A stretch of 64,000 bases of DNA from Typhlomys cinereus (GCA_023101885.1 JALPQD010000515.1:1298501-1362500); one strand, 5' to 3'. Positions 50,574 to 62,774 are shown, counted from the first letter of the stretch. Program-made: numbers and translations. The notes: a model not told the origin generated them from the letters alone.

Positions 50574-51099
50574 GGCATTATTATTTGCTTAAACTGTGTG
50601 TTTATTTGGAATGGCGCTCTGAAGGCTTACAGAGATGGAGATAACACCCCCCCAACTACCCTGAAAGTAAAGTGGAACCAGGCTCTTAGGAAGGCTCTTC
50701 CAATCCATCTATATGTGGGGCAATGTAGTAAGCGGTGTCACCACCGTGAGCTGGAGCCGTGGGGGTAAGAGGTAAGGGACATGGCCTTCCACTCACCGTG
50801 AAAGATAAAGTCGGTTCCCCTGGGTCTGCTACTGAGGATAAGCTCCTGACGTGGCAGAAGTGTCAGAATTGCTCAAAGTCCACAGTGCCACATGGCAGAG
50901 CCAGGAACCTAAACAGGGAATTTGACTATATTGCTGTCTCCAAAAAGAAAGAGAATCCTAGAATCGTTTACCAGATCCAGCTAAAGAGCCATAGAATGAG
51001 TGACAGACCCAGGGAATTCTGAAGGACAGGTGGGCTTCCCTAGACCCCAGTCCAACACAGAGTCCAGTCCAGGAGTCCAGTCCAGCGATCACTGCTGCT

Positions 51100-51300
51100 G
51101 CCAATCAGCACTTCCTTCTGGATGAGTGTCAGCCCCTTAGCATACATAACAGCATCTTCAATCCTCACAACCATGTTTGAGGCAACCATCACTTGCCCTA
51201 TTTTTCAGGTGAAAGGAGGGCATGAGATAAGGCGACTCTCCCTAGAGCAAATACAACCAGAGCCAATATTTGAACCCCTGTGTGTTTAGAGGTACTGTTT
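51100..51300 (-). mobile_element. MIR SINE
   Basis: Reversed MIR: CATCTTCAATCCTCACAACC, CTATTTTTCAGGTGAAAGGA and ATTTGAACCCCTGTGTG. Confidence 0.75.
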
Positions 51301-51434
51301 GCTCTGTCTGTCTTGGCCTCATAGCTTCTCTGGAGTCCTTATGTGACCTTCAAGGCAGAAGCCCGGACTGACATGGGGCTCAAACCCCTTCCAAAACACT
51401 CAGAGCAGATTCAGGTTCTTTGAAACAGGACCAT

Positions 51435-51560
51435 CAAAAAGGCACTGGAGTGAAGTTAGGAAACCTTGGTTCAAGTTTGACTCTTCTCTACTGGTTGCCA
51501 ACTTGGCTCCTGAGTTAGTATTTTGTGTGTTTTCCCCCATCTATGAAAAGGGCACAGTTC
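51435..51560 (+). mobile_element. MIR SINE fragment
   Basis: Plus-strand: GTTAGGAAACCTTGGTTCAA, GTTTGACTCTTCTCTACTGG and CCATCTATGAAAAGG. Confidence 0.6.
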
Positions 51561-51879
51561 TTCACTTTCCAGTGAATCCAACAGATGTTCTCAGCTAGTG
51601 CAATCATTATGACTGGCCAATTAGCTGACGTGAGGCCAAGGGCAAGGTCATGAGTCCTTTCAAGAAAACTCCTGGGGAGGATGGTATGAAAGAGGTGATG
51701 AGTTCTACAGATCTTTCCAGATGCTGGAAGCCATCTTGGCTTAAGGGAAAGAGAAAGGAGTAGGTGTGTGGGAGGCAGGGTTGCTTGTCTAAGTGTGGAG
51801 CCAACTGATAAAAGCAAAGCTAATAACAGTAAGGGTGGTGTTGATGTCGCCTATTGAGTCTCATTAGATGAGACTCTTT

Positions 51880-52140
51880 CCCTCTCTCCTCCCTCCCTTC
51901 CTTCCTCCCTCCCTTCTTTCTTTCTACAGTGATTTTTTTTTTTTTTTGAGACAAAGTCTAGCTATGAAGCTCACACTGCTCTTGAATTTGTATCTTCCTG
52001 CCTCGGTGCTTCTGAGTTCGTCCTCCCTCCCTCCCTCCCTCCTCCCTTCCTCCCTCCCTCCTTCTTTCCCTTTTTCCTTCCCTCCTTCCTTCCTTTCTTC
52101 CTCCTTCCTTCCTTCCTTCTTCCTTCTTCCTTCCTTCCTT
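51880..52140. repeat. (CCTT)n/(CCTC)n polypyrimidine repeat around a reversed B1
   Basis: Long pyrimidine tracts at 51877-51925 and 52021-52139, separated by a reversed B1 fragment (51940-52020). Frames through it give Pro/Ser/Leu-rich artefacts. Confidence 0.95.
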
Positions 52141-52265
52141 TTTTTTTTTTTGAAACAGAGTAGTCTGACTATGAAGCCCAGGCTGTCCTTCAATTTGTGA
52201 TCTTTCTGCCTCAGTGCTTTCTGATCGCTGAAATTATAGAGTTGAAACACTATACCCAACTCAAT
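52139..52265 (-). mobile_element. B1 SINE
   Basis: Poly(T) then GAAACAGAGTAGTCTGACTA, AAGCCCAGGCTGTCCTTC and CTGCCTCAGTGCTTTCTG. Confidence 0.8.
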
Positions 52266-52269
52266 CTCT

Positions 52270-54010
52270 CCTTTTAGAGTTTAGCATAATGGCGGAAGTG
52301 AGAATACCAAGGGAAAGAAACGGTATAGTCTTTCAAATTACATCCGTAATCTGTGGTCCAGGATACAACTTTAGGACCCCTGTTATAAGGTAGATAGCAG
52401 ATTCTCCCCTTAGGTCAGTAAGTCCATACTAGACTTACTCCTCAGCACAGCCCCACCCCACCCTTGCCCATATGCCTCCATAGAGGGTCTGTCCACCCCA
52501 GGATGAAACCTTGAAGCTGACTAAATTTACCTTGCATTCTGCATCCCTTATTCAAATACTGAATGGCTTTGCAAGTGTCCCTAGTCCCCTCCAGGGAGCA
52601 CCTCGTGTGCTCAGTGGTATCTGCCGTTCTCCTCGCCCGCTTCCCTGCCTTCTGTCAAGCCCTGCTCTCAGGAAAGAGTTTAATAAACCCATTCACTCGG
52701 AGGTGTATTCTCTCTCCCAGGAATTTAACAATTTAACAGGAAACAAAGGGAAGAAGCAAAATGTTGGGATTCCAGCATGGACCAGGGGGTGTCCCTGAGA
52801 TCTCACAACACAGACTACCAGTTCTCCTTCCAGCCTCACCCCCGCATGCCAGCACTGTGTCTACCCAGCCCTCCCCACCCGAAGAGAAAGCTCCCAGCTG
52901 GGGCCTCTCGTGCAGCTTACGCCCCAGCTGTCAGACCCCCCTGCAACCAGCATGAGGGGGCACCTGCTTCCCAAGTTTCCACCTCCCTCGCCCCCATCTG
53001 AGGGCCAGGCTGGAGGGCTTGGGAGAGAGGCGAAGAAAGCAGAGGTGACAGCCTTTCCGTTCCCTTTATTCCCCCACAGTCTGGCCCACACCCCCTGCCA
53101 GGAGCCGAGATGCAACGGTATATTCAGCCTGCAGCTGCCACTGGTCATGTGAGCCCATTGCTAGGTTACAGGGACCCAAAAATAAATCCTTTCCAACCAG
53201 ATTAGAAACTGGGGGCCTCGGATGAACCAGACTCAAAAGAGTGGCAGGAACATCCCCAGTGCGTGAGCAGGCCAGGCCCTGCCGCCCGCTTCCTCTCCAT
53301 CAGCTGGCCTCAAACGTGGACCCTACAAGAAAAATTCCAGACAGCTTGCAGTTCCGTGACAACACAATGAATAGGTTTGCGGGCTAAGTGGCCATCTCAT
53401 TGGCAATCGCGGACAGCGCAGGCGATGCTTCTCTCCCTGGGGCCGCATCCAACCTCCCCATTGGCCTGCTCCTCCTTAGGTCTCATCCCATGACACTGCC
53501 CCCACAAAACAGCACTGACCGTTTGCCTGAAGCCTGGGGGAGGGGAGCAATAAGTACCAGTTGTCCTTTCCAGACTGAGGAAGGGGAGGGCCGCAGGATG
53601 CCGAGTCTTTTCATGCAGCCTCCTCATCAGGTCTCCTGGCTTAGTGTCGACATCTCCATTGACAGGTGCAGAGATGGTGGCTCAGAGAGGTTAAGCAGCT
53701 TTCTCCTAGCCACACAGTTGAGGTTCACACACGCTGGGGTGGGAGATAGATTATAGAAGAAGACAAAAAGCACAGCAGAGGAAAGTTGGGGGGGTCACTG
53801 ATAACTATGCCTTACCCTTTACTTGCTCTGAATTGGGGTGTTGTCGCCCCTTGCCTCCCCTTCCTTGTCCTCTAAGCTAGGGCACAGCTTATAAAAACCA
53901 CATGCCCTTTCCCCCCACGGCTTCGGGTCCCGTTTTTTCAAAAACATAGTTCAAGTCCAAGGAAGGGTCCTTCCTGATGCCAAGGCCTGGGGAACCAGCC
54001 TGCACAGAGT
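52270..54010. other. Intergenic sequence, GC-rich around 52.8-53.1 kb
   Basis: No coding gene recognised. A MIR-like fragment (CTCAGAGAGGTTAAGCAGC) lies at 53665-53745. The GC-rich 52780-53150 stretch could be regulatory, but nothing specific supports this. Confidence 0.45.
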
Positions 54011-54039
54011 CAGAGTAGCAGAGCTGAAAGGGTCCTCAG

Positions 54040-54130
54040 AATTCAGGCGGCTAGCCCCCTCCCTATATTACTGACAACTAAGCCCAGAGGGGAACGTGAT
54101 TTGACTCAGGCTGCACAGATAGGAAGGGAG
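54040..54130 (-). mobile_element. MIR SINE fragment
   Basis: Reversed MIR core: TATTACTGACAACTAAGCCC, AGAGGGGAACGTGATTTG and CAGGCTGCACAGATAGG. Confidence 0.55.
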
Positions 54131-54449
54131 GGAGGGACAGCTAGACCTCAAGGCTCCAGGTTCTGCCCCTGTCACCACGGATGTGCAGACCCAGCTCGGG
54201 GCAACCCGGAGCCCTCCCGACATGGCACCCATTCCCAACCCACCATATCTTCAAGGGCCTCCCAGTTAGTGTTCTCTTCATCCAAGCACTGCTCGTCCGG
54301 GTCAGGATCTAAGGAAGCCTAGATCTGCCCTCGTTTCCCTCTTCAGACCCTGGTCTCCCATTCTGCACGTTACTGCCATCTCCTGAAGCTTCGGAGCACC
54401 CTACTCCCATCTCCCTCTGCTCCCAACAGGTGAAATTGCGGGGTCCCAC

Positions 54450-54734
54450 CCATTCTAGTGAAGATACATGGAGAAATTGTGTAAGGACCAGAGTTCAGAT
54501 TCCCAGATCCATGTAAGCAACAGGTGCAATGGCATAAACACCTGTAACACTAGCACATCTATGGGAAACGGGAGGCCAAAATCCCAGAAGCTCGTGGGCC
54601 TCCCAGCCTGGCTTACACAGCAGCAACCAAGAGTTCTGATCGTGAATAAGGTGGAAAGGCCAGAAATGACACCCAAAGGTTGTCCTCTACCTCCACTCAT
54701 GCATCATAGCACATGCATGTTCTCTTTCTCTCTG

Positions 54735-54736
<2 letters not shown>
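54450..54736 (+). mobile_element. B2/B4-like SINE, headless
   Basis: GACCAGAGTTCAGATTCCC, AACACCTGTAACACTAGCAC, AAAGGTTGTCCTCTACCTCC and a CATGCATG end, leading into a (CA)n tract. Confidence 0.65.

Positions 54737-54781
<45 letters not shown>
54737..54781. repeat. (CA)n microsatellite
   Basis: Pure CA tract of about 22 units at the 3' end of a B2/B4-like SINE. Confidence 0.98.
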
Positions 54782-54783
<2 letters not shown>

Positions 54784-55012
54784 TATAAAGAAGGAAAAAA
54801 CCCCACGTCTTTGCCACTTGCTGCTTACACTCTGGGATGGGACAAAGCAGGTTATAGGTTTCAAGGAAGAGTCAAAACTGCCGCGCAGATTCAGAAGAAG
54901 AGTACTCCCCTGGGAATTCTACGAGGGTCTTGTGAAGGAAGTGGCATGGTGTGGCAGCCACTCCTCATGTTGCTGGTGTGATTCCAGGACCCAAACAACT
55001 TAGGAAACAAAG

Positions 55013-55260
55013 GGTTTGTTCTTGCTTAGCATGCTTGGTTACACATCATCAGGAGGGGTCATTCCGACATCAGCAACTGAGGGAACTGGCCACAGTGTGT
55101 TCATAGGAACTGCTGAAAGAGGGACATACCATCTCACTTGTCAGTATGCTCATGTGCCTGTATGCCAACGTATTGGGCCAGAATTCTCCATCTTATCCAG
55201 CTACCCAGGGAATGGTCTTGTTCATTATGGCCTGGGTCGTCTTACATCAATTAGATAATC
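55013..55260 (-). mobile_element. Unclassified repeat, diverged copy 3
   Basis: GAGGGAACTGGCCACAG and the following text resemble 37990-38100 in the same orientation (GAGGGAACTGGCCACACC). It is more decayed than the copies at 37920 and 55855. Confidence 0.45.
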
Positions 55261-55387
55261 TGCCACAGGTTCGATGAGTTAAATAATTTGCCTGAATTAA
55301 ATAATTCTTTTTAGATATGCCTGAAGGCTAAGCCTTCATTTGTCAAGTTGACACCTGTATCTAAGTGGCACACGTGGGCCTAAAAGG

Positions 55388-55731
55388 AAGGGTAGAGTTT
55401 GCAAGATAGCTCTTGCCTTGCAAGCAAGACCTGAGTTCGGATCCCCAGAATCTCCATAAAAATGCCCAGTGGATGTGGTGGCCAGCCTGTATTCTAGCCC
55501 TGAATGGTGGAATCTGGGAATTCCCAGAGCAAGTTGCTAGCCAGACCAGACTAGCCCTAATGGAGTGCTCTGGATAATTAGAGGCGCAGGCTCACAACAA
55601 TAAAATGGAAAAGTGATTGAGGATAAATCCCAATATCACCCTTGAGCCTCTATAGGCGCATACACTCCAGTGCTTATGGGTACTGCTCAAGTGCACTAGC
55701 ATATACCCAAGCACAGTATACCCACCACATG

Positions 55732-55734
<3 letters not shown>
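55388..55734 (+). mobile_element. B4-like relative of the main SINE family
   Basis: GCAAGATAGCTCTTGCCTTG, CTGAGTTCGGATCCCCAG, TCTCCATAAAAATGCCCAG and CACCCTTGAGCCTCTATAGG. Confidence 0.7.
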
Positions 55735-55763
<29 letters not shown>

Positions 55764-55798
55764 CATGCAACACACACACACACACACACAGACCATGC

Positions 55799-55833
<35 letters not shown>
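55735..55833. repeat. Compound (CA)n microsatellite
   Basis: Three CA blocks separated by CCATGCAA units, so an interrupted array of about 100 bp following a SINE. Confidence 0.97.
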
Positions 55834-55835
<2 letters not shown>

Positions 55836-55854
55836 TCATACAGGTACATTTTTG

Positions 55855-56215
55855 GAGAATTATTAGTTAAGCCCAGAGCAAACCTGCAGAAGATTGTCTA
55901 GTTGACAGGGAAGGGCCAACCCATGGTGGGTGGGACTAGGCCCTGGACAGGTGAATAAAATACAGAAAGCTAGTTGAGGAAGTTGGCATGCTTGTGTACA
56001 CTTGGTCAGACATGCTGGTCTGGCAAGTAAGAATTGTCCCTCTCTCAGCTGTTATGTAGAGATGTCGTGGCCAGTTTCCTTGCTCTGGTGTGGGTGCGTG
56101 CGCTCCTGTCAAGCTGGACTAAGAATTGTAACCGGACTATTGTAAGAGAATAAACCTCTTGTTCCCTTAAGCAGTTTTGTCATGATTTTATCAGCAACTA
56201 TGCAGGTGAACTGTA
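55855..56215 (+). mobile_element. Unclassified repeat, copy 2
   Basis: Starts AGTTAAGCCCAGAGCAAACC, contains GTCAGACATGCTGGTCTGGC, and ends with AGAGAATAAACCTCTTGTTC then TGTCATGATTTTATCAGC. It is the reverse-complement partner of 37920-38250. The AATAAA near the end suggests an LTR or a transcript-derived repeat. Confidence 0.65.
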
Positions 56216-56224
56216 ACAACAGGT

Positions 56225-56545
56225 AAAATGAAAGTCTGCTAATGTGAGCTCAGAACCCTGGATCCCATGTAAAAGCAGATGCGGTGATGAAAACACCTAT
56301 AATCCTAGCACAGCTATGGAAAACAGGAGGCGGAGACACAGGAATCTCCAGAAACTCATGGGTCAGCCAGCCAGGCTAAGAGAGGACGTGTTTCTAACAG
56401 GATGGAAGGAGAGAACAACACCTCGGAGTTGCCCTTTGACTTTCTTTAGCAAGCCAAGCACATGCACACGCGCAGACACACACGCGCAGACACACACACA
56501 AAAACAAAATACACTAATAATAATTATAATAAATACAAAATTTAA
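56225..56545 (+). mobile_element. B2/B4-like SINE
   Basis: CTCAGAACCCTGGATCCC, ATGCGGTGATGAAAACACC, ATAATCCTAGCACAGC and CACACGCGCAGACACAC, with an A-rich tail. Confidence 0.65.
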
Positions 56546-56557
56546 ATAATTGAGCGC

Positions 56558-56645
56558 TATTGGGTATGTAGCTTAGTTGGTAGAGTGCTTGCCTAAGATG
56601 TCCAAAGCCCTGGGTTTGATCCCCAAGTACCACAAGTACCACATA
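56558..56645 (+). mobile_element. ID-type SINE (ID-B1 head)
   Basis: TTGGGTATGTAGCTTAGTTG, GAGTGCTTGCCTAAGATG and CCCTGGGTTTGATCCCC. Good match to box A and box B of ID elements. Confidence 0.8.
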
Positions 56646-56716
56646 ATCTGGACATGGAAGCACACACCTGACCTAGAGGTCAATTTTGGATGTTGCTCCT
56701 CGGGAGACATCTTGTT

Positions 56717-56995
56717 ATTTTTATTATTATTATTATTTATTCAATTGTGCATGTATGCATGTATGCGCATGTGTATGTATGTGTGTGTAGAACCACAGAT
56801 GAATTCGGGAACCACTACGGACGCCTCCACCTACTTTTTGTTTACTCTGCCCTGGGATTCACAGGCTCCCCCCTACCAGGACCAGAAAAGCAGGCCGCCC
56901 CCACTTCCGCCTGGCGTCTAGGGTCTAGGATCCGAACTCAGGACCTTCTGCCTGCAAGGCAGAGGCTTAACCCCTGAGCCACCTCTCCAGCCCCA
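56717..56995 (-). mobile_element. Young tRNA-derived SINE, copy 9, with 10-bp TSD
   Basis: Minus-strand copy flanked by ACATCTTGTT at 56707-56716 and 56996-57005. Full head, with internal variants. It sits upstream of GPR61, where it has no known host transcript. Confidence 0.93.
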
Positions 56996-57005
56996 ACATC
57001 TTGTT

Positions 57006-57135
57006 TTTGAGAGAGGTTTTCACAGTGAGACTGGGGCTCACTACTAGGCTGACTGGTCATTGAACCTACCTGTCTCTGCTTCCTCAGAACTGACTGGGAT
57101 TGCAAGCATGCACTGCTCTACCTGCCTTTTAAGTG
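57006..57135 (-). mobile_element. Decayed B1 SINE
   Basis: Plus-strand GAGAGAGGTTTTCACAGTG, CCTGTCTCTGCTTCCTCAG and GGGATTGCAAGCATGCAC. Confidence 0.65.
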
Positions 57136-57374
57136 GATGCTGAGAATCGAACTCAGAGCCTCATGCTTGGACAAGTACTTCACTTACTGTGAGACCTTCC
57201 CAATCCCAACTTACATACCTTAATCAATGTATAGTAATTGTCCATATTTATGAGGCTTAATTTTGATACATCTGTACAATGTGTTAATGAGTACATCAGG
57301 GTAACTGGCATATTTATCGCCACAGGCATCTTTCTTCATGTTGAGAACATTCAGATCACTCTTTATTAGCTAAT

Positions 57375-57475
57375 ACATGAGACAGGGTCTCAGGTAGCAC
57401 AAATGATACTTGTGACCTTGAACTCACAAATCTCCCAAGTGCTGGAATCACAGGTGTGCACGTCCACCCACAGTC
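57375..57475 (-). mobile_element. B1 SINE
   Basis: GAGACAGGGTCTCAGGTAGC, CCTTGAACTCACAAATCTCC and GCTGGAATCACAGGTGTGC. Confidence 0.8.
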
Positions 57476-57689
57476 CTATGAGCTATTTTGAAAGATTCAA
57501 TCCAGTGTTGTTGACGGGTTACCCCCCCCCCCCCACTGTACCATGGAGCATCCTGGAGGGTAGAATATTCAACTGTGAGCTGAGGGACAAGCTGAGGAGG
57601 GAAGTAGTTTACGCAGAAGGAACAGGTCCAGTACATAATGGAGAATGATGAATTAAAAAAAAATACCAGGAATAAATAAAAATTAAATA

Positions 57690-57815
57690 AAAAATACCAT
57701 GGTAATACATGCTTGTGATCCTAGCACAAGGAAGGCTGAGGCAGGAGGATCATGAACTCAGTGCCAATCTGGACTACATAATGGGACTCCATCTCAAAAT
57801 AAAGAGTGAGTTCTG
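57690..57815 (+). mobile_element. B1 SINE
   Basis: AATACATGCTTGTGATCCTA, AAGGCTGAGGCAGGAGGATC and AATCTGGACTACATAATGG. Confidence 0.8.
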
Positions 57816-58015
57816 GGAAGACCACCCAGTGGCTTGAGTGATCACTAGTGTCATTCTCAAGGACCCTAATGAAAATTCCTGGTGTGGGGGATAGTGCTGT
57901 AATCCCAAAACTAGGGAAGCAGAGATGAGGGGGATCCTGGAGCTCACTGGGCAGCTATTTAGCCCATTGACAAGCGCCTAGCCAATGGGAGACCCTGTTT
58001 TAAAGGAGATGAATG

Positions 58016-58290
58016 GGGCTGGAGAGATGGCTCAGGGGTTAAGCCTCTGTCTTGCAAGCAGAATGTCCTGAGTTTGGATCCTGGATCCCACATAAAAATG
58101 CCAGGCAGAAATGATGGCGACCTGTAATTCTGGTCCCTGAAGGTGGAGCCTTGGAAACTCCAGAGCAAAGGAGGTAGAAAAATCCAGGGTGATTCCCAAA
58201 GTTACCTTTGGGCCTCCACAGGCACACATGGTGCTCTCTGATACAGACATACACGCAAAGTAATAATAATAAAATAACAATAATAATAGA
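58016..58290 (+). mobile_element. Older member of the main SINE family
   Basis: GGGGCTGGAGAGATGGCTC head, CTTGCAAGCAGAATGTCCTG, CACATAAAAATGCCAGGC, ATCCAGGGTGATTCCC and an (AATAAT)n tail. Confidence 0.9.
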
Positions 58291-58398
58291 GGTGGATGGT
58301 GTTTCTGAAGATGACACCAGGATTCTTTTCAAGCTTCCGCATGTACACTCACAATCGGCACTTGCACACAAACAGTACATATAGACACATGTGCATAG

Positions 58399-58590
<192 letters not shown>

Positions 58591-58599
58591 AGGAAAAGG

Positions 58600-61020
58600 A
58601 AAGGGAATAATTGGGACACTTTTGAGTTGTCCACTTAACTGAAAAACAAGCTGCACGTGGTAGATGCGAGGACAATAGGAAGGTTTAGGATTGCGGAGGT
58701 TTCCCCAGCGAGGCTGAGAAGCCAGCAGCGGAAAAGGTTGTGAGCAGGAGAACCTGAGACCAGGAAAACCTGGGACCACAGATGTGGCCATTTCTGGCGA
58801 ATTTGTGGGAGTCACTAAGCCCACAAATTTTAGAGCGAAAGGGGCTGATCTCGCCGTGCTGGGAGTCTTCCTGGTGCTTCCTGTGCAGAAAGAGGACCCG
58901 CCTAAGTCCTGTGAGGAAGCTAAGGGCTGGGAACCTAAGAGAAAGACCCGGGCAGAGGGAACTCAGAGGAAAGGGCAGGGCAGAGATGTGGGAGCAAACG
59001 ATCCTTGGATGTCCTGTGGGGCTTTCCGAACATTGGTCCAGATACGATGTACAACCTGCATTATCCATTCTTTGGGGAGGAGGTGAAAAGGGGTGGGGCC
59101 AGGGATTCAAGGGCCTGGAAGTCCTCTCTGCAGACGCCTGGCCTCTTAAGAAGCTGCGCGGCTGGTCTCTAGGGACAAGGCACCACGCAGCCCATCAATC
59201 ATTCGGGTCTGGGATGTCAAGCTCAAGACCAATTTCCATAGTTTCTATCTCAGGACCAAAAGCTGGGCTGGGTTTCCCACTGGGAACACTCCCCGGTGCC
59301 TGCTAGATGTTGTGTGTTCTGCTCTAAGTCTCCGGGTCTAAGGGTCTTATGTGTTGGGCGATTCGGACCCTGCTGAGCCCTAGGAAAGGCCGGCTGCTCC
59401 CATTCCGGGCTGGACACTGCCTGGTGACCATTTCCCTGGTCATTCTCCTTCTCTCTAAAGTTCTGTCCCTGCTTTCCTGGCCTGTCTAAAACAGGGCCAC
59501 CTCTTGATAAGCGCCCGCGCCCATCTGACTGTACGCTCAGACCCGAATGCTTCAGAGTGGGATGATGTTTTATGAATGGCTTCAGAGAGGAGTGAGAGCT
59601 AAGCCCTCAAACACCCTCCTGGGGAATCAGTTGTAAAATACCATGTGGAACAGTCTCTCTGGTGGCCTAGCTGCAGGGGCAATCTTGTGCAGCCTAAATC
59701 GACCTCTCACTGAGATAAGATTTCTGGATGGGGAGGACTGAGACCTAAGAAAGTTGACCCAAGTTGCTCCAATTCAGACTTCTAAGCTGCAGTGGCAGAC
59801 AACAGCCACACGGGGGCAGTGTTGGCCACAGAGCCGCAAAGAGTCGCTGCAGTTACCTAGGCTGCCAAATCCCTCCCCCTTGCTTTTATTTAATTTGAGA
59901 ACTTATCCTATGGGCCCAACGGCTTTACACTGCCTTAGTCTCAGTTAGATGGGCCAGATAGGAGGGTTATAGTTCCCAAGAGAAAAGTCCTACACCTAGA
60001 AGTTGAGAGGCAGAATTGGCAGATTGGGGGGGAGGGGGGAAGAACTGGTCCCAGCCTTTTGTGGATGGAGAAGTGAGGACCCATCTGGAAGAAAGTGATG
60101 TACTTGCGGCCACTCCCTTAGCATCTCTGAGCCCAGCGACCAGTGGAGTTGAACTAAGATTCCCCACCTTCTAAACGGCCCTTCCTCTCTGAGATGATTG
60201 ACACCCAACATTGTCCCTGAATCTTTATTGTCCCCAGCTGTTGTGTTGTGTGGCTTCTCCCTTCAGGACCCTGCCAACCTCAGAGGCTCAGGACCAGGCA
60301 GGCAGGGCAGAGCAGGAAGTGGCAGTGGGTACTTCTGATCTCTCCAAAACCGTCATTCTTCTGGAAACCATGGACGGAAATTCAAAGACCTGAGAATAGG
60401 CTAAGAAAGGAATCAGGGCAGCTGGGGTTCCAGAAAGAACCCCAGGAAGCTACATCTGATTGGTTTGAATTTGACTCTGTACATGGTGGGAAGCCTGGAG
60501 CCTTGCTAAAGAATGCTCCCTCCCCAGCCCAGGACACTCAAAAAGCCATGGTGACAATGGGCTGCTCCGATTAGAAGCTGAGGAAAGTCTAGACCTCTGT
60601 CCCAGCCACCCCTCCTTACCCCCCAGGACAGTAATGGTCCCTTCTCAGTTCCCCACATTCCTCTGACTCCTGTGCCCAGTTCCCTGCGGAGCTCTTACCA
60701 CACTGCACATAGCCCACATCCTTAATCTAAGACAGGGTGGGCGCCTGCCTCCCATCATCTCTCCAGGGCAGTCCCTACACACATGCCCACAGCCCTTGCC
60801 CTGTCCCTCTGATCCCAGCCATTCTTTCCAGATTCCTGAAATTTCACACCAGGCCCCTGGACAGTCTCTGTCCAGCACCTCAGCTTCCCTGGTGAGGCAT
60901 CTGAGCCGGCACCTGGGGCCTGACCTTTCACGACAAAGGTGTCCTGGTTCTTGTCTCTCATCTCCTCTTTCTTCTTCCGGGACCCATTTTCTCACTTTTT
61001 TCTTTTGCCTCTTTTATTTG
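58600..61020. other. Intergenic, largely unique, no gene recognised
   Basis: Moderate-to-high GC sequence with scattered open frames on both strands, none with a recognisable family or splice context. Confidence 0.5.
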
Positions 61021-61026
61021 CTTCCC

Positions 61027-61030
<4 letters not shown>

Positions 61031-61081
<51 letters not shown>
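61031..61081. repeat. (CT)n microsatellite
   Basis: About 25 uninterrupted CT units. Confidence 0.98.
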
Positions 61082-61085
<4 letters not shown>

Positions 61086-61254
61086 TGTTTTCAGAACTCT
61101 CCAAGTTTCCAGAAGCTCCTTGGCCATCGGCCTCTATCCCCCCGTACTGTCTTTGCCCGGGTGGACACCTTTCGCTTGCCCCACCTTCGCTCTCTCTCCC
61201 CACCTTCGCTTCCTCCTCTGCAGCGAGTGCACAGATCCCTCCCTCCCTGGACTG

Positions 61255-61330
61255 CAAGTATAAATAGCAGAGGGAGGCTGGGCCAGCAGCCAAGCTGCCT
61301 CCAGCCCAGGCTTGAGCATCCGGGACCTAT
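61255..61330 (+). promoter_or_regulatory. Possible TATA-containing promoter
   Basis: GCAAGTATAAATAGCAGAGG gives a good TATA box (TATAAATA at 61259-61266) in plus orientation, followed by GC-rich sequence. No coding exon is recognised downstream, so this may be a non-coding transcript or chance. Confidence 0.3.
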
Positions 61331-61679
61331 GGCAGGGCAGATCCTCGGGCAGAAGGAGGTGGGGGGACATCAGGGTTGAGGGCCACTCAGAGACTGGCAA
61401 GACTGCAAGCAGACAAAGGATGTGACGGCAAGCCGCAGGGTTGGGGTCTATGGGCCGCACGTGTCATGTTCTCTCCCCTGCCCCCAACATGATTCTATAG
61501 TCCCAACTTCTAGAGCTGGAGAAGGAGCTCCAGGCCAGAGACTCTCCCAAGGGCCTCTGGAGGGCCCTGCCCACTCCTCCAGGGCGCAGATGCCAGGGCC
61601 CAGGTGGCTGCCAGCAGACGGCAGCTGGGGACTGAAGTGGAAGCGGCGCCCTCAGGAAACGGGCCACACTTTCACCCCC

Positions 61680-61800
61680 GCCGCTCCCCGGCCTAATTAG
61701 AGACCAGAACAGCATTGATCGTCCCTGAGCTCATTATGTCACAGCTGGGGAACAGCTGGCCAGTCTTTTCCAGGCCATTAGCTGCGCCATGAAGTGGAGA
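61680..61800. promoter_or_regulatory. Enhancer-like patch with homeobox and E-box motifs
   Basis: Dense motif cluster free of repeats: CTAATTAG, ATTATGTCA, two CAGCTG E-boxes (at about 61742 and 61753), and CCATTAGC. The combination resembles a conserved neural or developmental enhancer, but conservation cannot be checked here. Confidence 0.35.
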
Positions 61801-62518
61801 AGGGGGGGGGAGCTAGCGGGATCAATACCCTGTCTGTGTGTGTGGGGAAGCCGCCTGGTGGCTGTCTCCCCTGGCACACTGGGCCGTGCTTCTCTCCGGG
61901 CTGCCTCCTGTTCCCACAGACAGACACCCTCAGAGTTCACACAGGGGGGGGGCTCAGCTCCAGCCCTCCTGGATCCTGAGGGGTGGACACATGGTGGCTT
62001 CAGGCCGATGCTGGCCTGGTCCAAGGACCATGAGTGGCTTCTCTTTCGGGACATAAGGCGGAGAAAGGCTCAGATTACCTCACGGGAGACCTTAAAAGTC
62101 CAGCCCCTCTCCACGCGCACCCCAGCAAGATGACACCCAAGGCAGCTGTTTCTCTCGCCCTGGCTACTTCTATGTGTCCCTGGGCCCAGCCGTGTTTGGT
62201 TTCCTATGTGGTGGGAAAATGGCAGGAGATCTTCTGTTTCTGGAAAATGGGATGGAAGGAGGGGAGGAAATAAGTTCTCACTAGCTCCCTGCCCCTGGCC
62301 TGGGCAAGCAGAGGCTTGACTGAGTGGCATCTGGAGCAGATATCTATGCTACCTGACCCCAGGAGTCCCTCTGTCTGAAGAAAGGCCAGCACAACTTAGC
62401 AAACTGGCTCTTGCAGATGGGGTTGTAAAGGGTAAAACCTGGAGGAGACCTCCAAAGCTGCAGGCCGTCCTTCTGGTTTCACAGAGGGAGAGAAGCAGTT
62501 CAATTCAATCTTGAGCTT

Positions 62519-62758
62519 GCAGGGGTTAAGCCTCTGCCCTGCAGGCAGAAGGTCCTGAGTTCGAATCCTAGACCCCACGTATAGACGCCGGGCGGAAGTG
62601 GGGGCAGCCTGTGTTTCTGGTCCTGGTAGGGCGGAGCCTGTGAATCCCGGATTCCCAAATTTGTCCATAATACATACATACCCACACATACGTACATACA
62701 TGCGCGGACACACATACACGCATAATTAAATAAATAATAATAATAAAAATTTTTAAAA
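62519..62758 (+). mobile_element. Young tRNA-derived SINE, copy 10, 5'-truncated and internally deleted, 12-bp TSD
   Basis: Plus-strand copy starting GCAGGGGTTAAGCC, so it lacks about 18 nt of the head. It also misses the middle GGCAGA...CATGGTGG block. It is flanked by AATCTTGAGCTT at 62507-62518 and 62759-62770. The tail has GAATAA-like and AATAAT repeats. Confidence 0.93.
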
Positions 62759-62774
62759 AATCTTGAGCTTTGTC

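Noticed and set aside
55735..55833. CRISPR-like regular array (CA blocks separated by CCATGCAA)
   Set aside because: A compound microsatellite in a mammalian genome. The units are dinucleotide runs with no unique spacers.
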